Assembly: GCF_001922985.1 (NCBI RefSeq)
Contig: NZ_MRUH01000168.1
Coordinates: forward strand, 62,001 to 126,000
Direction of reading: 5' to 3'
DNA length: 64,000 nucleotides
Source of the DNA: Teredinibacter waterburyi
Lineage (GTDB): Bacteria; Pseudomonadota; Gammaproteobacteria; Pseudomonadales; Cellvibrionaceae
In this document: positions 1 to 8,013 of the stretch, piece by piece
Layout: each line of letters opens with the position of its first letter
How positions within the stretch are numbered: position 1 is the first letter of the stretch
The notes under the pieces: generated by a model
Told to the model about the DNA's origin: nothing
The model's database searches: none
The model's input: the letters and a program-made list of their open reading frames with translations, nothing else
Position numbers and translations under genes: made by a program

Positions 1-1154
1 TGTAATAAATGCTCAGTAATCTGCTCGGCGTCGAGTGGAAATACGGATTTATCTTGAGCAACCTTCTCAAAACGCTCTAGTAAAAGTTTGCCAAGTGCGC
101 GCGAGTTGTAGCGGAACCCATGAATAAACCCGGAGGTCGCCTTGCGATAATCAAGTGAATGGGTGATGGTCCCAGCAAAAAACATATTCGGGCAATTAAC
201 TGATTCAAAGTTTGGATTAAGCGCAGGATATTTGCCGTGATACATCAACTCAGGGTTAGCTGTGTCGGAAAAGATTCCGGAATCGAACTTAAATCCAGCG
301 CAACATAATACGCGATCATAGGTAATCTTTTCAATTTCACCCTCGGCGTGACCATATTGGAAGGTGACGACGAGTGTATTGTCAACGGATTCGATTTCAA
401 TAATATTCGCATCTAAAATCGCATTCTGGGACTTTAACTGATATGTATCCAAAACATTGTTGTTAATCGCACGTAGGTCGCCAACATAGTGCGTCTTCCA
501 GGCCATTTTAATTGACTGTGGACTACACAAATGAATCATTGAAGCCGATGAGACTATATGATCGGCTGTCTCGAACGCTGAGTTCTTTTTACCAATAATC
601 AATACGCGTTGATTCTCAAAGGCATCTAGATCGAGGCTCATATCGGTATAGTTTTCGCTATGCTCAATACCCTTAATCATCGGAATATTAGCTTTGGAAA
701 CACCGGTCGCTACGATTAGTACCTCGCACTCTAATTTTTGGCCGTCGTCGGTAGTAAGACGATACATACCCTGATCGCGTTCTATGTTAACGATGCTAGT
801 TTGGTAACGTAAATTAAGCTGAAAGCGCGCCACGTAATCGGCCATATAGGTCACGAGATTGTCGGCGTTAGGGAAGAACATTTTATCGTATTGACTGAAA
901 CGAAATTCGTCGTCGCATAATAGCGAGTTCCAATCGTGACGCATGTTGAATTCTGGGTGATCACTACCGGTAAAGCGTTTATTAATAGAAATTAATGTAC
1001 GGTGACGCGGGAAGGTTTGAAACGTGCTGCCAGGTACATCCGCACGGTCTAGCACCAGGTAATCAGCTTTTTCTTTTTGCAGGTAATAGGCTAACTGTAA
1101 GCCGCCAGGGCCACCACCGAGAATGATGTACTTGTGTTTGATTACATTTTCCAT
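1..1154 (-). CDS. FOXRED2-like FAD-dependent oxidoreductase (C-terminus cut by window edge)
   Basis: Partial gene. The ATG is at 1152-1154 and about 384 codons are present before the left edge. The N-terminus carries a dinucleotide-binding motif (GGGPGG, residues 13-18), followed by a stretch resembling FOXRED2 proteins (FPRHRTLISINKRFTG, then FNMRHDWNSLL). Further on are VATGVSKAN and a second nucleotide-binding segment (VLIIGKKNSAFETADHI). This is the flavin monooxygenase/thioredoxin-reductase-like fold with FAD and probably NADPH sites. It has no signal peptide and should be cytosolic. It lies 33 bp downstream of a PaaK-like adenylating enzyme on the same strand, so it is probably the next gene of that operon, oxidising a small-molecule or tethered substrate. 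The FOXRED2 resemblance is from memory of the family; the substrate is unknown. Confidence 0.72.
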   Translation of the reverse strand, partial: MENVIKHKYIILGGGPGGLQLAYYLQKEKADYLVLDRADVPGSTFQTFPRHRTLISINKRFTGSDHPEFNMRHDWNSLLCDDEFRFSQYDKMFFPNADNLVTYMADYVARFQLNLRYQTSIVNIERDQGMYRLTTDDGQKLECEVLIVATGVSKANIPMIKGIEHSENYTDMSLDLDAFENQRVLIIGKKNSAFETADHIVSSASMIHLCSPQSIKMAWKTHYVGDLRAINNNVLDTYQLKSQNAILDANIIEIESVDNTLVVTFQYGHAEGEIEKITYDRVLCCAGFKFDSGIFSDTANPELMYHGKYPALNPNFESVNCPNMFFAGTITHSLDYRKATSGFIHGFRYNSRALGKLLLERFEKVAQDKSVFPLDAEQITEHLL

Positions 1155-1187
1155 TGTATAGTCCTCTATATTCGTTAAGCTGTTGGC

Positions 1188-2501
1188 TTACAGCAAAATA
1201 ATCCGTTTTGCTTTGGTATCACCGCTCACTTCAACCTGTTCAAACTCAGTGACTGCGATAAGTGAAATTTCGTTTGCCATAGCGACGCGGCTAAGATCTT
1301 TGCGTTGGCTAACGAGTGCTTGATGAAGTTGGTCATGCTTTTCATTGGTGATGGTTAAACCTGCAACAAGCTGAACTTCCAATAAGTAGTGAGCGTTATT
1401 GTCGCTAGCTTGTTCGGTAATACGCCACTCAATAAGGTCTTCGCCAAAGCAGCGCTTTAGCGCGTTATCAAGTTGCATTTCATAAAATGCTACGTCACCA
1501 AATAAGATGGTATTTTTACTTCGACCGAGTACTGAGATGGTTGGATACTCAACATTGTGAATCGCTGCCGCACGATGAACTTGAACAATATCGCCAATGC
1601 GATAACGAATAAGCGGTAGGGTGTCGCGAGACAAATCGCTAATAATAATTTCACCAAACGCGCCGTCGGCGATATCGGCAATTGGTACCATCTTAGGTAC
1701 ATAGCTAGAATTTGTGCGCTCTTTCGCCAATTCTTCTTCGGAAACGAATTCGAATATCAAACGCTCAGACATCAAGTCCATCTCGCCTTGATTGGCAGGG
1801 CATTCAGTCGCGACCACATCGGCTTCTACTGTGCCATAAAGGCTGTAAACATTATCGAAGCCCCAAATCGCTTTTAACTCTGCGCGTAAAGCATCTGGCA
1901 ATACGTCGCCAAAAATAATCCCGGTACGCATATTGGGCATACACTCACGAATAGGACCGTACTCGTCGACTATTGCTTTACCAATTTCTTTAACAACCAG
2001 AGGTGTGCCGATCACAAAGGTAACTTGATCGCCCCAGTTTTTATCAAAAATGTAATCATAATCCAGCTGTGAGGTATTTAACGCGCGTGCGCCTGTAGCC
2101 TCACTACCGTTAACGATCGCCCAGCCAGATATACTTGGCATAGGTGCGCCTAGGGACATAACCGCATCGCCCTCACCCATACCAAGTTTACGTAGAGCAA
2201 TAGCCTCGTGAACTTTTTGGCGTTCTAAGTCTGCGTCTGAAAAGGGGATTTTTTTACTGCGACTAGTTGTACCACTGGTATTAAAAAAGCAGGCTGGGCA
2301 AATTTCTAGGCTAGTAGCCTCTTCAGAAAAATCGGTATCATTAGTGAAGTCAGCCAATACCGGCGGGGTAAGATAAGGGCTTTCGTCAAATGAATTTAAA
2401 GTTCCGTACAGGGCGTGGTCCTGCATCGGAAACAATTTACGTTTAAACTCCGCGTGATCAATTATTTCTAGAGTGTTCTTCTCTTCTACTACTGTAGTCA
2501 T
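1188..2501 (-). CDS. PaaK-like (phenylacetate-CoA ligase family) adenylate-forming enzyme
   Basis: 437 residues, ATG preceded by a strong AAGGAG. The adenylate-forming P-loop is clear (NTSGTTSRSK, around residues 74-83), followed by a YGTVEAD motif (about 222-228) and RYRIGD (about 299-304). This pattern fits the PaaK/F390-synthetase branch of acyl-adenylate enzymes, which activate a carboxylate with ATP and often pass it to CoA or another acceptor. There is no carrier-protein domain. The length is normal for PaaK (about 430). It sits between an SDR gene and a FOXRED2-like flavoprotein on one strand, in a cluster that also encodes a cysteine desulfurase and a TusA-like sulfur carrier. Activation of an acid for sulfur or amine transfer is therefore plausible, but that is inference. 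The phenylacetate degradation genes that would indicate true PaaK are absent here. Confidence 0.8.
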   Translation of the reverse strand: MTTVVEEKNTLEIIDHAEFKRKLFPMQDHALYGTLNSFDESPYLTPPVLADFTNDTDFSEEATSLEICPACFFNTSGTTSRSKKIPFSDADLERQKVHEAIALRKLGMGEGDAVMSLGAPMPSISGWAIVNGSEATGARALNTSQLDYDYIFDKNWGDQVTFVIGTPLVVKEIGKAIVDEYGPIRECMPNMRTGIIFGDVLPDALRAELKAIWGFDNVYSLYGTVEADVVATECPANQGEMDLMSERLIFEFVSEEELAKERTNSSYVPKMVPIADIADGAFGEIIISDLSRDTLPLIRYRIGDIVQVHRAAAIHNVEYPTISVLGRSKNTILFGDVAFYEMQLDNALKRCFGEDLIEWRITEQASDNNAHYLLEVQLVAGLTITNEKHDQLHQALVSQRKDLSRVAMANEISLIAVTEFEQVEVSGDTKAKRIILL

Positions 2502-2545
2502 AATGTCTTCTCCTTCATATTCCCTGATAAAGTTGCGTTGTGTGA

Positions 2546-3484
2546 TTAAGCGGCGCCAAGGGTTTTAAATTCACCAACTACGTCACCAATACCGTCGGCG
2601 AAGGTCTTATACTTGGGCTGCCAATCTAGAAGTTCTTTGGCTTTCGAATTTTGCACGCGGTATGAACCGGTTAACATTTCCGCTAATGCATTGCCGGCGA
2701 ATAGCCCAACAACCCACGACGGAACACTGGAGGCCTTGCCACCATTGAAGCTACTCAAAAGCTTTGCGGCCATATCTTTTACGGTGATAGGACTGTCATC
2801 AACCACATTAATAATGTGACCGGATGGGGCTTTTTGCGAAGCAAGTACATAGGCTTTAGCTAAGTCGTTTACGTGAACGAATGGCAGGTAGTTATCGCCA
2901 CTTCCCGGATATTGGTATTTACCTTTTTGTGCGACCGTTAAGAAAAACTTGCCGAAGGTACCTTTAGGGCCGTAAACCATACCGGGGCGAATACTGAGCG
3001 CCGGTACGCCATCTTTAGCGGCGCTGGTAATAATGGCTTCGCCGTCGAGATGATAGCGGCCGAGCGCCGTCTCATTTGGCGTTGTGGTTTCGTCGATTTG
3101 GCGATCGCCGTGGTCACCGTGAGCGATCATGCCTGAGGTATAAATGAGTGCCTTACAATTTCCGCCTTTTTTGGCAGCTGTAATTAAGCCCTTAAGCGCG
3201 GCGTCACGAAATTCTGTGGACTTCTTTAGCCAGCCTTTCGAAAGGCGCATGCCGGCACGAACGTGAGCTGCATGTACGATAACTTCCGCCCCTTCGGCTA
3301 CGTCTGACCAACCTTTGGGGTTGCTCATATCGCCAAGAACTGTGGTAAAGCCCTGTTGCTCAAGTAATGATTTACTTTTTGCGCTTTGGCACAAACAGGT
3401 GACTTTGTCGCCGTTTTGTTTAAATGCCGTGGCAATTGCATTGCCGATAAAACCACTACCGCCGGTAATAAAAACGTGGCGCAT
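2546..3484 (-). CDS. Extended SDR (NAD-dependent epimerase/dehydratase family)
   Basis: 312 residues, with the cofactor motif GGSGFIG at residues 8-14 and an RPGMVYGP segment typical of extended short-chain dehydrogenases and nucleotide-sugar epimerases. The usual catalytic Tyr-x-x-x-Lys is not evident. The segment ALGRYHLDGEAI aligns with the family's YGRSKLEAE, putting Leu at the Tyr position and His at the Lys position. The protein may therefore be an atypical reductase, a binding protein or a divergent enzyme. The start has a GGAGA ribosome site. It is followed 44 bp later by the PaaK-like gene. A terminator-like hairpin lies just upstream, after the desulfurase gene, so this gene may begin its own transcription unit or be reached by read-through. 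Confidence 0.75.
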   Translation of the reverse strand: MRHVFITGGSGFIGNAIATAFKQNGDKVTCLCQSAKSKSLLEQQGFTTVLGDMSNPKGWSDVAEGAEVIVHAAHVRAGMRLSKGWLKKSTEFRDAALKGLITAAKKGGNCKALIYTSGMIAHGDHGDRQIDETTTPNETALGRYHLDGEAIITSAAKDGVPALSIRPGMVYGPKGTFGKFFLTVAQKGKYQYPGSGDNYLPFVHVNDLAKAYVLASQKAPSGHIINVVDDSPITVKDMAAKLLSSFNGGKASSVPSWVVGLFAGNALAEMLTGSYRVQNSKAKELLDWQPKYKTFADGIGDVVGEFKTLGAA

Positions 3485-3529
3485 AACTTTCTCCGTGTAG
3501 GTTTAAATGTTTAAAGTCTAAAAATTTAG

Positions 3530-3566
3530 ATATTAAAAATATTTCGGCCTTGTAAACACAAGGCCG
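3530..3566 (-). terminator. Rho-independent terminator-like hairpin after the cysteine desulfurase gene
   Basis: A perfect 9-bp stem (CGGCCTTGT pairing with ACAAGGCCG, 4-nt loop, 3545-3566) begins two bases after the desulfurase stop codon. Reading leftward it is followed by a T-rich tract (AAATATTTTTAATATC on the minus strand). It would end the tusA-desulfurase transcript, or partly uncouple it from the SDR, PaaK-like and FOXRED2-like genes. Confidence 0.7.
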
Positions 3567-3568
3567 GG

Positions 3569-5023
3569 TTATAGAACCGATTCGAGTACTGTGGACGGGC
3601 AAAAATAGGTATTCCAATCAATACTGCCTTTCAGATGTTTGAATCCGCCATCTTCGCTGCGCAGGTATTGGGATACATACCAATCTTTACGTGTGTCGAT
3701 TTCTTTTAACGCTGTAACCAATCGATGAGCATCATCGATGCTATTGTTTAAGCCAAAGCTTGCGCGCACCATGCCCTTCTTGGATTCAATCTCAGCCTCT
3801 TCTAGGTCTGGATCCAAATCCCAAAGTTGTTGCAAAATCATCTCGCGCACGTACGGGTGCGCGCAAAAGCATTCGTTGCGCAGAGCAAGGTTGAAGTAAT
3901 CGTTAAGAATCGCGGCGAGCAAGCCGTGGTCGACCCCAGCTAAGTTGAAAGAGATGGTCGCCGTACGTGGCACGAGGGAAAGATCTGTATCACCATAGAT
4001 GGTGATGCCGGCGATACTCTGCATCTCATTAAAAAGATAACTGAGCATCTCGGATTCGTGCTGTTCAATAACATCCATACCGATACGCGTCATAATATCG
4101 AGGCACATACCAAGATTTACGGCGCCCAAAATATTTGGGGTGCCGGCTTCTTCGCGGTCTGGAAATTTTGTCGTGACGGTATACTCGGTTTTAAAAACTT
4201 GATCCACCATGCCACCGCCAAACTCCATTGGCGCGCCGCCATCAATTAGCGACCGACGGATAACGAGTACACCGGGAGAGCCGGGGGCATAAATTTTATG
4301 GCCGGAAAACACCACAGCATCGATATCGTCGGAGCCGTCACCGACAATGCCCTGCATGCTAAGTGCGCGATGCGCGAGTATCTGTGAAGCGTCGACCACA
4401 ACAAGAGCGCCGTGCGCGTGAGCGCGTTGCGCAATATCGTGAATGGGATTAACCACACCGGTAACATTGCTGGCAGCGGTAACGGCTACGTAATCTATCT
4501 TGTCGTGATGTTTACTTAGCGCAGCTTCAAGTGCATCTAGATCCATCGAACCGAGATCAACTCCCTCGCCGACACAGCCAATATGCTCAGCGAAATCGTG
4601 AGTTTCTCTGTGGGGTAGATCGTTGGAGTGATGTTCCATTAGCGAAATAAGAACACCTGGCTTCTCTGGGCGAGCAGCAGACAAGCTACGCGCAACCCGA
4701 TTAATTGCGGCGGTAGAGCCGCTACCCATAAAGATACAGGTGTATTCTTCTGGGTCGGCATTTACAAATTGCAGTACCTGAGCATGGGCCCACTTGTACA
4801 TCTGATTAGAGATAATCGCTGAATTGTGCGTATCACTGTGGGTGTTTGAATAGTGATCAAGAAACTTAAGGCTGGCCTCGTAGGCTGGCTTCAACATCAA
4901 ACAGGATGCGGCAGAGTCAAGATAGGTGCGAGCGGTGAATTCGCCGTCAATTTGGCGGTAAGTGGTAGCAGCACCGTAAAAGCTGTTACACATCCGGGTG
5001 AGTAGTTTGTGTCCAGTCTTCAT
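3569..5023 (-). CDS. Class V aminotransferase, SufS/CsdA-like cysteine desulfurase
   Basis: 484 residues, PLP-dependent fold-type I. The PLP lysine is K243 in FSGHKIYAPG, with D211 in VVVDASQ as the pyridine-nitrogen ligand and H131 in MEHHSNDLP as the stacking histidine. A cysteine at the desulfurase active-site position is present (C387 in RNECFCAHPYV, matching the SufS RxGxxCA loop), so persulfide formation looks possible. Compared with SufS (about 406 residues), it has about 30 extra residues at the N-terminus and about 40 at the C-terminus. It starts 10 bp after tusA with an AGGGA ribosome site, so the two are surely co-transcribed and probably form a donor-acceptor sulfur relay. No sufBCD, isc or thi genes are nearby, which argues against routine Fe-S assembly. 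Confidence 0.85.
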   Translation of the reverse strand: MKTGHKLLTRMCNSFYGAATTYRQIDGEFTARTYLDSAASCLMLKPAYEASLKFLDHYSNTHSDTHNSAIISNQMYKWAHAQVLQFVNADPEEYTCIFMGSGSTAAINRVARSLSAARPEKPGVLISLMEHHSNDLPHRETHDFAEHIGCVGEGVDLGSMDLDALEAALSKHHDKIDYVAVTAASNVTGVVNPIHDIAQRAHAHGALVVVDASQILAHRALSMQGIVGDGSDDIDAVVFSGHKIYAPGSPGVLVIRRSLIDGGAPMEFGGGMVDQVFKTEYTVTTKFPDREEAGTPNILGAVNLGMCLDIMTRIGMDVIEQHESEMLSYLFNEMQSIAGITIYGDTDLSLVPRTATISFNLAGVDHGLLAAILNDYFNLALRNECFCAHPYVREMILQQLWDLDPDLEEAEIESKKGMVRASFGLNNSIDDAHRLVTALKEIDTRKDWYVSQYLRSEDGGFKHLKGSIDWNTYFCPSTVLESVL

Positions 5024-5033
5024 AATATCCCTA

Positions 5034-5264
5034 TTAAATTTCTATAACGAAACTAAATGACTTAGCGTGCTCAACAAGGCTGACGATCTTGTAGCCTTTC
5101 ATCTCCGAGAAAATATTAAAGTCTTTAACCGAATCTGGATCTGTGGTGTCAATCCGAATGACATCACCGGGTGTCAAATCCTTGATGTATTTTTTAAATT
5201 TCAGTACCGGTAGCGGGCACAGCATGCCTTTGGCATCGATGTAATGCTCTGTAGCTATTTCCAT
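5034..5264 (-). CDS. TusA-family sulfur carrier protein
   Basis: 76 residues with the TusA signature GMLCPLPVLK near the N-terminus; C16 is the persulfide-carrying cysteine of the CPxP motif. The rest (DVIRIDTTDPDSVKDFNIF) matches the compact alpha/beta fold of TusA/SirA proteins. These accept sulfane sulfur from a cysteine desulfurase and pass it on, in tRNA thiolation, molybdenum-cofactor or dissimilatory sulfur metabolism. It is the first gene of the left-going cluster, 10 bp before the desulfurase. A local tusA paired with its own desulfurase suggests a dedicated sulfur-delivery route. The ribosome site is weak (GGA about 14 nt before ATG). A long hairpin lies in its presumed leader. Confidence 0.87.
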   Translation of the reverse strand: MEIATEHYIDAKGMLCPLPVLKFKKYIKDLTPGDVIRIDTTDPDSVKDFNIFSEMKGYKIVSLVEHAKSFSFVIEI

Positions 5265-5296
5265 ATCGATTAATAGGTTCCATTTGTAAAGAGTAG

Positions 5297-5334
5297 ACTG
5301 CCGACCAAATACAATATTTCGGTTGATCGGCAGT
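5297..5334 (-). other. Stem-loop in the presumed tusA leader
   Basis: Perfect 8-bp outer arms (ACTGCCGA and TCGGCAGT) enclose a second near-perfect inner stem (ACCgAAATA with TATTTGGT, loop TTG, reading the minus strand). It ends 32 nt before the tusA start codon and is not followed by a T-tract, so it looks more like a structured 5' leader than a terminator. Confidence 0.5.
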
Positions 5335-5395
5335 GAACTCTGGGCGGTGGCTTTTCTTTATTTCACTACTATTTTCTTTAATTCGACTATTAATG

Positions 5396-5423
5396 ATTAG
5401 CGAATAAATTCGCAATAACAAAT
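5396..5423. promoter_or_regulatory. Shared regulatory element, copy 1 (tusA / membrane-SnoaL intergenic region)
   Basis: The element contains the core ATAAATTCGCAATAA and includes a GCGAAT-aa-ATTCGC palindrome. A second copy at 7988-8013 is identical over the aligned bases except for one mismatch and a 2-bp gap. The surrounding stretch 5265-5858 holds no gene: besides this element there is the hairpin at 5297-5334, an AT-rich region at about 5560-5750, and the rightward promoter at 5772-5799. Probably an operator; the regulator is unknown. Confidence 0.5.
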
Positions 5424-5771
5424 CATGTGACGTAAAACGAATTATGACGATACATACAGCAGTATTTATCTTAGCGGGGCCGATAGTAAGCAACTAAGGG
5501 GAAGTGAACAAGATGGTTTACAAAGAGGCCGGTAGGAGACTTTAGTAAACAAATTGAAAAAACAACTAGATAGCCGAAAATTAAAAAAATTTAATTTTAA
5601 GATGATTTGAATATTGCCAACTTGGGCTAAAAATAGGCCAAAAAGTATAATTTTTACAAAATACCACTATACAAAAGTAAACAAATATAAGTGTACAGAG
5701 CAATGTGTAGGGGAATAAATTAAAGATATACCTGATTTGTCTAAGACCACGAATTATCAGGCAAGATCGCA

Positions 5772-5799
5772 TTGACGCATGCTAAACGAGGGATATAAT
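5772..5799 (+). promoter_or_regulatory. Sigma-70-type promoter for the membrane/SnoaL gene
   Basis: TTGACG (5772-5777), a 16-bp spacer and a perfect TATAAT (5794-5799). The predicted transcription start is about 5806, giving a leader of about 50 nt before the ATG at 5859, which has an AAGGGA ribosome site. It is one of the best promoter matches in the window. Confidence 0.7.
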
Positions 5800-5858
5800 C
5801 GAGCGCACTTGAGGCTCGAGATGGCTTCGGAACTTTTGAAAAATTTAAGGGATTAATC

Positions 5859-6770
5859 ATGCTGGTTTTTATTCATGTGCTCTCATCCGCGATTTGGCTG
5901 GGAACAGCGGCGACTCTCCCGTTTTGGGGAAATCGTATGAACCGTGCGGATCACCTTCATACCGTACTCGGTATTATCGAAACCGTGTTTTTATTAAAGT
6001 GCGTATTTATTATGGGTGGCTTAGTTGCCACCATAAGCTCGGGATTGCTGTTGGCCTCTAACTACGGATTTTCGCTGGTAAATTTGTCGTTAAATCCCAA
6101 TTGGATTAATGCAGCGCTGTTAATCTCTCTTATCATCTTTATAAATTCGTGGATAATCTTCTTCTTCTTGTTAATTGGCCGGCGCGGCAAACGCAGCTTG
6201 ATGCGTATCGTCCCCGCGTTTGGCTATACCAACATCGGGCTAATTGTCACGGTTCTCTACTTGATGGTTGCTAAGCCAGATAATCAAACCACACTAAGCC
6301 ATTCGATTATCGCGTTATCATTCATTGGCTTAGCGAATCTCCTAAATATTGCAGTTAAGCTTCGGCGCGCGATACGGATTAGCAATATGCAACCGAAAGA
6401 GTTCGTGTCTATGTATTTCGGCTTGTTAAATGCCGAGAAAATGACCGACTTGCTAAAGCTATTTCGCGATGATGCAACCTTTAACGACCCATTCGCAGTG
6501 GGCCCGGTTAAGGGAATATTGGCGATTGAACAATTTTTTCAAAAACTGGGTGATCAATTCGACACCATCAATATTTCGCCGCGAAAAGTATCTGGGGAAA
6601 AGAATCATATTTTGATCGAATGGGAAGCCAATGGCATAACCCAAAATGGTGTGCCGATGCAGGGCCTTATCGGCACCAACGCAATGCAGCGCAGTAATGG
6701 CAAGATATTTCAGGTTGACATAGATTTTAATCTCGATGATCTGCCGACCATCCAACGCGTATCAGTTTAG
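5859..6770 (+). CDS. Membrane protein (DUF2269-like) fused to a SnoaL-like domain
   Basis: 303 residues. The first about 170 form an integral membrane region with four or five hydrophobic helices, beginning MLVFIHVLSSAIWLGTAAT; the IHVLSSAIWLG type of start is seen in small DUF2269/CopD-like membrane proteins. From about residue 180, the sequence turns soluble and reads like the SnoaL/NTF2-like fold (YFGLLNAEKMTDLLKLFRDDATFNDPFA, then a beta-rich C-terminus). NTF2-like domains bind or isomerise small hydrophobic molecules. The fusion would hold such a domain on the cytoplasmic side. It is divergent from tusA and is followed at 90 bp by the HisC-like gene. The domain names are from pattern memory. 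Function is unknown. Confidence 0.65.
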   Translation: MLVFIHVLSSAIWLGTAATLPFWGNRMNRADHLHTVLGIIETVFLLKCVFIMGGLVATISSGLLLASNYGFSLVNLSLNPNWINAALLISLIIFINSWIIFFFLLIGRRGKRSLMRIVPAFGYTNIGLIVTVLYLMVAKPDNQTTLSHSIIALSFIGLANLLNIAVKLRRAIRISNMQPKEFVSMYFGLLNAEKMTDLLKLFRDDATFNDPFAVGPVKGILAIEQFFQKLGDQFDTINISPRKVSGEKNHILIEWEANGITQNGVPMQGLIGTNAMQRSNGKIFQVDIDFNLDDLPTIQRVSV

Positions 6771-6860
6771 TTATATCGAAAAACTGAAAGTGGATAAATG
6801 AAGACAAAGTAGGTATAGCCACTTCGTATAAAACCTTGCGAAACAAATAGGAACATCGCT

Positions 6861-7964
6861 ATGAATATGGAAAGTTTAGATTTTAGCAAGTTGGTAGTGC
6901 CGGGTATTACGGGATTAAGGGCATTTAAACCACCCGTCGAGCCACAAAACTTAAGTAATATTGTGAAGCTTGATTCTAACGAAAGTCTATTGGGGCCAAG
7001 CCCAGTAGCAGTAGATGCAATCGTGGCGTTAGCCAAAGACGCACACTACTATCCCGATACCGCCGGTCAGCCATTACGAAGCCAACTCGCTCAACATACG
7101 AATGCCGATCCCGATGGTATTACCCTCGGTAATGGTTCGAATGATGTGTTGGATATAATTACCAGAGCATTGTGTAGTCCTGGCGACGAAATTGTTTTTT
7201 CCCAGTATGCGTTTGCGGTCTACCCAATATTAGCCGCTATTGTTGGCGCAAAAGCAGTTCAGGTTCCAGCCGATGTAAATTACGGTCACGACTTAGCGGC
7301 TATGGCCGCGGCAGTTACTTCGAAGACAAAGCTGATTTTTATTGCCAACCCAAACAATCCCACGGGTACTTGGAATAGCATCGAACAAATTGAAACGTTT
7401 ATTGCTGCCGTGCCAAGACATGTCATTGTTGTGCTCGATGAAGCCTATATCGAATACTGTAATACTGAGACATTTCCGAATGGTTTAAATTATCTATCGC
7501 GGTATCCAAATTTAATTGTTACTCGTACTTTTTCCAAGGCATGGGGGCTAGCGGCAATGCGAGTGGGTTATGCGATAAGTGACCCTATATTGGCGGATTA
7601 TTTTAATCGTGTTAGACAGCCTTTCAATGTAAATCGATTGGCATTGGCTGCGGCAAGTGCCGCGCTAACAGATGTAGATCATCTTGAAAAAGTTGTTTCT
7701 CTTACCCATTCCGGTATGGCTCAAATAACCGAACAGTTAATAGATCGAGGTATGGATTACATTCCATCTAAGGGAAATTTTGTTTGCGTAAATGTAGGTG
7801 ATGCGATGCAAACCACGATGGCGTTGCGCGCGAAGGACGTACTCGTTACACCGCTAAGCAATTACGGGTTGAGTGAATTTATTCGCATAACAATCGGTAA
7901 GGAAAGCGAAAACACAATCGCGTTAGACGCTATCTATAGTCATTTAGAAATGACGGTAAGTTAA
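6861..7964 (+). CDS. Histidinol-phosphate aminotransferase-like PLP enzyme (HisC family)
   Basis: 367 residues, ATG with AGGAA at 7 nt. Fold-type I aminotransferase landmarks are all visible: KLDSNESLLGPSP, GNGSNDVLDII, the ANPNNPTGTW loop, VVLDEAYIEY, and the PLP lysine in TRTFSKAWGLAAMRVGYA. This is the HisC family, which uses histidinol phosphate or aromatic/prephenate-type substrates. No histidine operon genes surround it. Its neighbours are the membrane/SnoaL fusion and the sulfur cluster, so it may be an aromatic or specialised aminotransferase rather than the housekeeping HisC. Confidence 0.85.
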   Translation: MNMESLDFSKLVVPGITGLRAFKPPVEPQNLSNIVKLDSNESLLGPSPVAVDAIVALAKDAHYYPDTAGQPLRSQLAQHTNADPDGITLGNGSNDVLDIITRALCSPGDEIVFSQYAFAVYPILAAIVGAKAVQVPADVNYGHDLAAMAAAVTSKTKLIFIANPNNPTGTWNSIEQIETFIAAVPRHVIVVLDEAYIEYCNTETFPNGLNYLSRYPNLIVTRTFSKAWGLAAMRVGYAISDPILADYFNRVRQPFNVNRLALAAASAALTDVDHLEKVVSLTHSGMAQITEQLIDRGMDYIPSKGNFVCVNVGDAMQTTMALRAKDVLVTPLSNYGLSEFIRITIGKESENTIALDAIYSHLEMTVS

Positions 7965-7987
7965 ATGTTCCTAATTATAGGCTTATT

Positions 7988-8013
7988 ATTAGCATAAATT
8001 CGCAATAATAAAT
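7988..8013 (+). promoter_or_regulatory. Shared regulatory element, copy 2 (before the cupin lipoprotein gene)
   Basis: Same element as at 5396-5423, in the same orientation, with the core ATAAATTCGCAATAA. Here it sits inside a larger dyad with TTATTATT and AATAATAA arms (about 7983-8011). It lies about 235 bp upstream of the lipoprotein start and just after the HisC-like gene. The remaining intergenic bases are AT-rich without a clear gene. Confidence 0.5.

Noticed and set aside
1188-2501. Calling the adenylating enzyme true phenylacetate-CoA ligase (paaK)
   Set aside because: No other paa genes nearby and the neighbours point to a different pathway; only the family is supported.
5194-5493. 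A 99-codon minus-strand frame overlapping the tusA start
   Set aside because: Out of frame with tusA and crossing the leader hairpin. The TusA frame has the family motif.
6861-7964. Calling the aminotransferase hisC
   Set aside because: The family is clear but there is no histidine operon; it may use an aromatic or other substrate.
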